Shown here in pieces: positions 60,701-64,000 of a stretch of DNA of 64,000 nt (position 1 is the stretch's first letter; the number at the start of each line of letters is the position of its first letter). The notes below the pieces were generated by a model that had not been told where the DNA came from, did not search any database, and worked only from the letters and a program-made list of their open reading frames with translations. The translations under genes and the position numbers were made by a program. This DNA is from Streptomyces sp. NBC_00663 (GTDB taxonomy: Bacteria; Actinomycetota; Actinomycetes; Streptomycetales; Streptomycetaceae). Where the stretch lies: NCBI RefSeq assembly GCF_036226885.1, contig NZ_CP109027.1:9424001-9488000 (forward strand). The letters are read 5' to 3'.

Positions 60701-62008
60701 GCACACCTCATGCTCGGCGAGACCGTGCCCGCCGGCAGCAAGATCCGTCTACAGAAGGGCTCCGCCAACACCTCCACGTACACCATCGACTTCGTCAACC
60801 TCGAACAGGTCGCCCCCACCGCCAACCCCGACCCCGCGACGTACGCCGTGCCCGCCGGCTTCACCCACCAGGACGTGCAGAACGCCCTCGACAAGGTCCG
60901 CATGGACACCACCAACACCCTCGTCGGCGTCTACCTCCCGCCCGGTGACTACGAGACGGCGAGCAAGTTCCAGATCTACGGCAAGGCCGTCAAGGTCGTC
61001 GGCGCCGGCCCCTGGTACACCCAGTTCCACGCCCCCAGCACCCAGGACAACACCGACATCGGCTTCCGTGCCGACGCCACCGCCAAGGGCTCGCTCTTCA
61101 AGGGCTTCGCCTACTTCGGCAACTACACCTCGCGCATCGACGGCCCAGGCAAGGTCTTCGACTTCGCCAACGTCTCCGACATCACCATCGACGACATCTG
61201 GAACGAACACATGGTGTGCCTCTACTGGGGCGCCAACACCGACCGCATGACCATCAAGAACTCCCGGATCCGCAACCTGTTCGCCGACGGCATCAACATG
61301 ACCAACGGATCCACCGACAACCTCGTCACCAACAACGACGCCCGCGCCACCGGCGACGACAGTTTCGCGCTGTTCTCCGCCATCGACGCCGGCGGCGCCG
61401 ACATGAAGGACAACCTCTACGAGAACCTCACCACCAGCCTGACCTGGCGAGCCGCGGGTGTCGCCGTGTACGGCGGCTACAACAACACCTTCCGCAACAT
61501 CCACATCGCGGACACGCTCGTCTACTCGGGCATCACCATCTCGTCGCTGGACTTCGGCTACCCGATGAACGGCTTCGGCACCGATCCGACGACGTTCGAG
61601 AACATCTCGATCGTCCGCGCCGGCGGGCACTTCTGGGGCGACCAGACCTTCCCGGGCATCTGGTTCTTCTCCGCCTCGAAGGTCTTCCAGGGCATCCGCG
61701 TCAACCACGTCGACATCGTCGACCCCACCTACAGCGGCCTCATGTTCCAGACCAAGTACAACGGCACCACGCCCGAGAACCCGGTGAAGGACACCATCCT
61801 CAACGACATCTCCATCACCGGCGCCCGCAAGAGCGGCGACGCCTGGGACGCCAAGTCCGGCTTCGGCGTCTGGGCCAACGAGATGCCCGAACCGGGCCAG
61901 GGGCCCGCCGTCGGCGAGGCCACCATCAACTGCCTGCGCACCGGCAACAACGCCCAGGACATCCGCAACACGACGACCACGTTCAAACTGACCGTCAACC
62001 CCTGCTGA
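57719..62008 (+). CDS. Very large secreted GH87 alpha-1,3-glucanase homologue with nine domains
   Basis: The 1429-aa exported protein has a signal peptide (1-32, ending AHAAG), discoidin domains at about 38-175 and 178-312, two nearly identical fibronectin III domains (314-400 and 407-495), a third discoidin domain (500-640), two CARDB domains (643-755 and 757-870), a CBM6/35-like domain (875-1040) and the beta-helix (1048-1429). GH87 aspartates are D1190 in FADGINM and D1213/D1214 in ATGDDSFALF. The ATG at 57719 has a GAGGAA box; an in-frame ATG 12 bp earlier is possible. The binding array suggests attachment to insoluble alpha-1,3-glucan such as fungal cell wall. Third of three GH87 paralogues. 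Confidence 0.88.
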   Translation: MRTPTWRSRWLSAAIVTSLLALGGPLMTAHAAGGPNIALGDSASAGNTNNGYTASNITDGNQGTYWESAGSSLPQWVQADLGSSRRIDEVVLKLPIGWESRTQTLAVQGSADGTSFTTLKSSAAYTFSPGSANTVTIGFPAAQARYVRIAISANTGWQAAQLSELEVHAAGESSADLASGKTLKASSHTDVYAAPNANDGNRASYWESTNNALPQWLEADLGASLAVNRVVLKLPAGWESRSQTLKIQGSTNGSTYTDLSASQAYTFNTANDNTATITLDSTTTRFVRVLVTANSVQPAAQISELEIYGPNGGDTQAPSAPTNLAYTEPASGQIKLTWTAATDNTGVTGYDIYANGSLLTSVAGNVTTFTDNRPANQTVSYRVRARDAAGNQSADSNTVTRIGDAGDTQAPTTPANLAYTEPGSGQIKLTWTASTDNVGVSGYDIYANNVLRDSVAGNVTTFTDTQPATSTVTYYVRAKDAAGNQSGNSNTVTRNGSGGNGSNLAVGKPIDASSTVHTYVAANANDNNTATYWEGAGGSYPNTLTVKLGANADLERLALKLNPDSAWSARTQTIEVLGRDQNASDFTSLIAAKSYAFDPASANTVTIPVTARTADVRLRFTANSGAPAGQLAEFQVIGVPAPNPDLQVTNLTTTPASPVESDSITVAATVRNDGPAAAPASKLAVRLGGTKVATADVGALAAGAQTTVTASIGRREAGSYELSAVADDTDTVIEQNETNNTYTRPTALVVKPVASSDVITTSVTTTPSSPSAGDTVSFKATVKNQGTEPTAAGSHGVTLTLLDKQGATVTTLTGSYDATLAPGDSAVVTLGPWTAANGTYTVKTVLAPDPNELPVKRENNTAGQPLFVGRGANMPYDMYEAEDGTTGGGASVLGPNRTVGDPAGEASGRKAVRLDATGEYVEFTTRAATNTLVTRFSIPDAAGGGGTDATLDLYVDGTFKKAVPLTSKYAWLYGAEASPGNSPGAGAPRHIYDEAHLMLGETVPAGSKIRLQKGSANTSTYTIDFVNLEQVAPTANPDPATYAVPAGFTHQDVQNALDKVRMDTTNTLVGVYLPPGDYETASKFQIYGKAVKVVGAGPWYTQFHAPSTQDNTDIGFRADATAKGSLFKGFAYFGNYTSRIDGPGKVFDFANVSDITIDDIWNEHMVCLYWGANTDRMTIKNSRIRNLFADGINMTNGSTDNLVTNNDARATGDDSFALFSAIDAGGADMKDNLYENLTTSLTWRAAGVAVYGGYNNTFRNIHIADTLVYSGITISSLDFGYPMNGFGTDPTTFENISIVRAGGHFWGDQTFPGIWFFSASKVFQGIRVNHVDIVDPTYSGLMFQTKYNGTTPENPVKDTILNDISITGARKSGDAWDAKSGFGVWANEMPEPGQGPAVGEATINCLRTGNNAQDIRNTTTTFKLTVNPC

Positions 62009-62044
62009 GAAACCCGGTCATACCTGGCACGACAGCGACACCCC

Positions 62045-62071
62045 GCGCCCACCGCACTCCGCGGCGGGCGC
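62045..62071 (+). terminator. Possible hairpin after the third GH87 gene
   Basis: GCGCCC-CCGC pairs with GCGG-GGGCGC with one mismatch and a short loop, 37 bp after the stop. Plausible but imperfect. Confidence 0.4.
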
Positions 62072-62182
62072 AGGCGCGCGAGGAAACCCCGCCATGCAAT
62101 CCACTGTGACACCGGGTGAGAACGAGATCAGGGAGTGATCGTCACCGAGGTCCTTGGCTGGGTCGGCGCCGGCTGGGCGGTG

Positions 62183-62788
62183 TCACGCAGGGGTGCCGAG
62201 CGGCGGGTGTTCGAGCACGCGGGGCTTGTACTCGACCAGTTGGATGCCGCCGTCGAAGGTGCGGTGTTCGGTCATCTCCAGGGCGACGTCCGGATAGCCG
62301 TCGTAGATGCGCTCTTCGCCTGTGGCCCCGGTGATCACCGGGAACATCACGACCCGGAAGCGGTCGACGAGTCCGGCTCGCAGCAGGGACCGGGACAGGC
62401 TGAGGCTGCCGATCGTGCTGAGGAGCCCCGAGCCACTCGACTTCATGGCGCGGACCGTCTCGACGGCGTCCTCGCGCACGAGCGTGGAGTTGGCCCACGT
62501 CAGGGGCTCCTCGAGCGAGGAGGAGAACACCACCTTGGATGCCCTCGTGAGCTCGTCGACGGACGCCTCTTCCTCGGGCCGGAACTCGTCCTGGCCACTG
62601 GGGACCTCGCCTGCGGCGAAGCCCGACATCAAGCGGTAGGTGTTCGCTCCCATCAAGTAGGTGACCTCGGGCTGCTTGCCGAGCCAGGCGAGATACTCCG
62701 GGCTCTCCAGGCCCCAGAACCCGGGCCATCCCTCTCCCGATGCGTAGCCGTCGAGGGAGGTGATGAAGTCGACGAGAAGCTCCGACAT
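62183..62788 (-). CDS. Dihydrofolate reductase-family protein (RibD C-terminal type)
   Basis: The 201-aa protein is of the DHFR/RibD-C fold: MSELLVDFITSLDGYASG, YLMGANTYRLMSG, KVVFSSSLEEPLTWANSTLV, a late GSLSLSRSLLRAGLVDRFRVVMFPVITG and FDGGIQLVEYKP. Members bind NADPH and reduce pteridine-like or other substrates; many are uncharacterised and the name DHFR is historical. It stands alone on the minus strand after the GH87 genes. No folate genes nearby. Confidence 0.92.
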   Translation of the reverse strand: MSELLVDFITSLDGYASGEGWPGFWGLESPEYLAWLGKQPEVTYLMGANTYRLMSGFAAGEVPSGQDEFRPEEEASVDELTRASKVVFSSSLEEPLTWANSTLVREDAVETVRAMKSSGSGLLSTIGSLSLSRSLLRAGLVDRFRVVMFPVITGATGEERIYDGYPDVALEMTEHRTFDGGIQLVEYKPRVLEHPPLGTPA

Positions 62789-63030
62789 GGCAGTGTCCTT
62801 TCCTGGGGTGTCACGAGCTTGGACCGACCGGGAGCCACAAACTCATCGGCCGCGCCGTGGAGCAACGAGAAAACCCATGACAACGCCGTCGATCAGGTCG
62901 AGGAACGGTTGCTGATGTCGGCGGAGCCGGTTGCTCCGGTGGCGACCCGGCGCTGTGCCAGGGACTCCTCGGCCGCCTGGCACGGGTGGCGGCGGCGCCA
63001 GTACGGGTGTGAGTAGTTGCGGTACAGAAA

Positions 63031-63150
63031 GTGCCGCTGGCCGGGGCTGCCGCGCTGCTGCGTGTGCTGGTGGGGGTTCATTGCCCGCACGATGTGCTCG
63101 CCGGCGTAACGCTCGGCGGTGCTCTGGGATCATTCCGCCTCAACCTTCCC
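63031..63150 (+). pseudogene. Fragment of a PAP2-type phosphatase
   Basis: A short plus-strand stretch reads LLRVLVGVHCPHDVLAGVTL, which is the third signature motif of PAP2 lipid phosphatases (RVxxGxHxPxDVLAG). A stop lies in frame just upstream and no earlier motifs are present, so only the C-terminal motif remains. The surrounding 62789-63293 gap shows no other supported gene. Confidence 0.5.
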
Positions 63151-63293
63151 AGCCGTGATGCCACCTCCTGGGCAAGGGGCATGAACGCGAGCAGCACCGC
63201 CGCCACGACAGTTTCGCCACCGGCGGGGGGCATCCGAAGCCAAGAGCGGTAACCGCCCCTACGCTTCGTCGCGCGCAACGTTGCGGGCGCCGG

Positions 63294-64000
63294 TCAGGGC
63301 TGGAGGTTCTCCAGGTCCTCCAGGAGGCTGGGGTGCTTGGGCTCCCAGCCGAGTGCCTGCCGGGTGTACGCGCTGGACGAGGGCTGGTCGCTTGCGAAGA
63401 TCTGGCCGAGGGGGCCGAAGGTCTCCGGCGGCACCGACTCGACCGGCAGGCTCAGGCGTCGGCCGATGACCGTGGCGATGTCGCGGACGGTGTCCCCTTC
63501 GTCGGCCACGGCATGCCAGGCGGTACCCGCTTCCGCCTGTTCCAGGGCGAGCCGGAAGAGGACTGCCGCGTCGAGCGCGTGCACGGCCGGCCAGCGCTGT
63601 GCTCCGTCGCCGGGGTAGCCGGACACTCCGGTCCGGCGTGCGATGTCGGTCAGCAGGCCGGCGAATCCACCGGAGCCCTGGTTTTGCACCGTGCGCGGCA
63701 GTCGTACGGCGCTGCTGCGGACCCCGTGCGAGGACAGGGCCAGGACCGACGTGACCGCACGACTGCGACCGCCGACGGGCCCCTCGGTCATCAGCGGGTC
63801 GGTCTCGGTGGAGGCGCGGCCGGGGACGTAGGGGGTGCCGGAGCAGGTGACGAGGGGGCGGTCGCTGCCGACGAGTGCCTCGCCGAGGGTCGCGAGGGCG
63901 GCGCCCTCCTCCGCGACCGACTTCGCGAGGGCGTCGGGGCTGCTGAAGTCGTGGCCGAACGCGAGGTGGATCACCCCGTCGGCCCGGGCGGCGCCGGCAC
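63294..64000 (-). CDS. Atypical SDR / NAD(P)-binding epimerase-like protein (partial, cut by window end)
   Basis: The C-terminal 235 or so residues of an extended-type NAD(P)-binding protein continue past the window edge, so the Rossmann start is missing. Visible parts are DGVIHLAFGHDF, LVTCSGTPYVPGRA, SSAVRLPRTVQNQG, HALDAAVLFRLALEQAEAG and the final ALGWEPKHPSLLEDLENL, matching atypical extended SDRs of the NAD-dependent epimerase/dehydratase group found beside streptomycete reductases. No clear YxxxK pair is seen in this part. Substrate unknown. Confidence 0.85.
   Translation of the reverse strand, partial: AGAARADGVIHLAFGHDFSSPDALAKSVAEEGAALATLGEALVGSDRPLVTCSGTPYVPGRASTETDPLMTEGPVGGRSRAVTSVLALSSHGVRSSAVRLPRTVQNQGSGGFAGLLTDIARRTGVSGYPGDGAQRWPAVHALDAAVLFRLALEQAEAGTAWHAVADEGDTVRDIATVIGRRLSLPVESVPPETFGPLGQIFASDQPSSSAYTRQALGWEPKHPSLLEDLENLQP

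Noticed and set aside
54027..60706. Very long open frames on the minus strand opposite the GH87 genes (1238 and 988 codons)
   Set aside because: Their translations are Val/Gly/Asp/Ala-rich mirror images of the GC-rich secreted enzymes and show no domain, while the plus-strand frames contain complete recognisable architectures.
1..64000. CRISPR array, tRNA, rRNA or intact transposase
   Set aside because: No regularly spaced direct repeats of CRISPR type, no cloverleaf or rRNA-like sequence and no DDE or serine-recombinase protein were recognised by eye. The short tandem repeats at 46.6 and 50.4 kb lack spacers.

Overview
The window is high-GC actinobacterial DNA, very probably from a Streptomyces chromosome. 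Signs are pervasive G/C third positions, many GTG starts, rare TTA leucine codons confined to what look like regulatory positions, ATGA-coupled genes, and families typical of the genus (YrdB-like, SCO6745-like, DUF1996 and discoidin-rich secreted glycosidases). No rRNA, tRNA, CRISPR array or intact insertion sequence was seen.

(1) 0.1-13.1 kb is a compact lipo-amino-acid biosynthetic cluster in two divergent arms. The minus arm holds a fatty acyl-AMP ligase and two acyl-CoA dehydrogenases. The plus arm holds a DrrA/DrrB-type ABC exporter, a luciferase-like (probably F420) oxidoreductase, a type II thioesterase, an SDR and a single NRPS module. The module has a degenerate condensation domain, an adenylation domain whose pocket reads like a threonine code, and a carrier domain. 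The first gene of each arm carries an early TTA codon, which suggests bldA control. (2) 13.2-18.7 kb is housekeeping-like: a VOC protein, a DinB protein, a DesA3-like desaturase with its ferredoxin-reductase partner, a divergent PucR-type regulator and a thioredoxin-like protein without CxxC.

(3) 18.8-31 kb is the most unusual part, a biological-conflict island. It holds a Pycsar-effector-like three-helix membrane protein, three CHAT (caspase-like) protease genes (one frameshifted, one N-truncated, one intact at 1252 aa), and a small protein overlapping a gene whose C-terminus is a class III nucleotide-cyclase homology domain. WD40 and TPR remnants flank it. I recall similar arrangements being predicted computationally as CHAT-protease (CATRA-type) conflict systems, and I know of no biochemical description. 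(4) 31-34 kb holds small metabolic and hypothetical genes.

(5) 33.4-40.3 kb is a carbohydrate locus under a LacI repressor: a DUF1996 protein, a clan-A glycosidase with a discoidin domain, and a discoidin/beta-helix protein. A palindromic operator core occurs both at the repressor gene and at the locus promoter. (6) 40.4-44.7 kb holds miscellaneous genes. (7) 45-62 kb is an alpha-glucan utilisation locus: a sugar-binding lipoprotein, two permeases, a GH13 alpha-glucosidase, a LacI regulator and three large secreted GH87-type alpha-1,3-glucanase/mycodextranase homologues. The likely logic is extracellular cleavage of fungal alpha-1,3-glucan, uptake of oligosaccharides and intracellular hydrolysis. 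(8) 62-64 kb holds a DHFR-like reductase, a PAP2 remnant and a partial NAD-binding protein cut by the window edge.

All assignments come from reading motifs and translations by eye. No database search was run.
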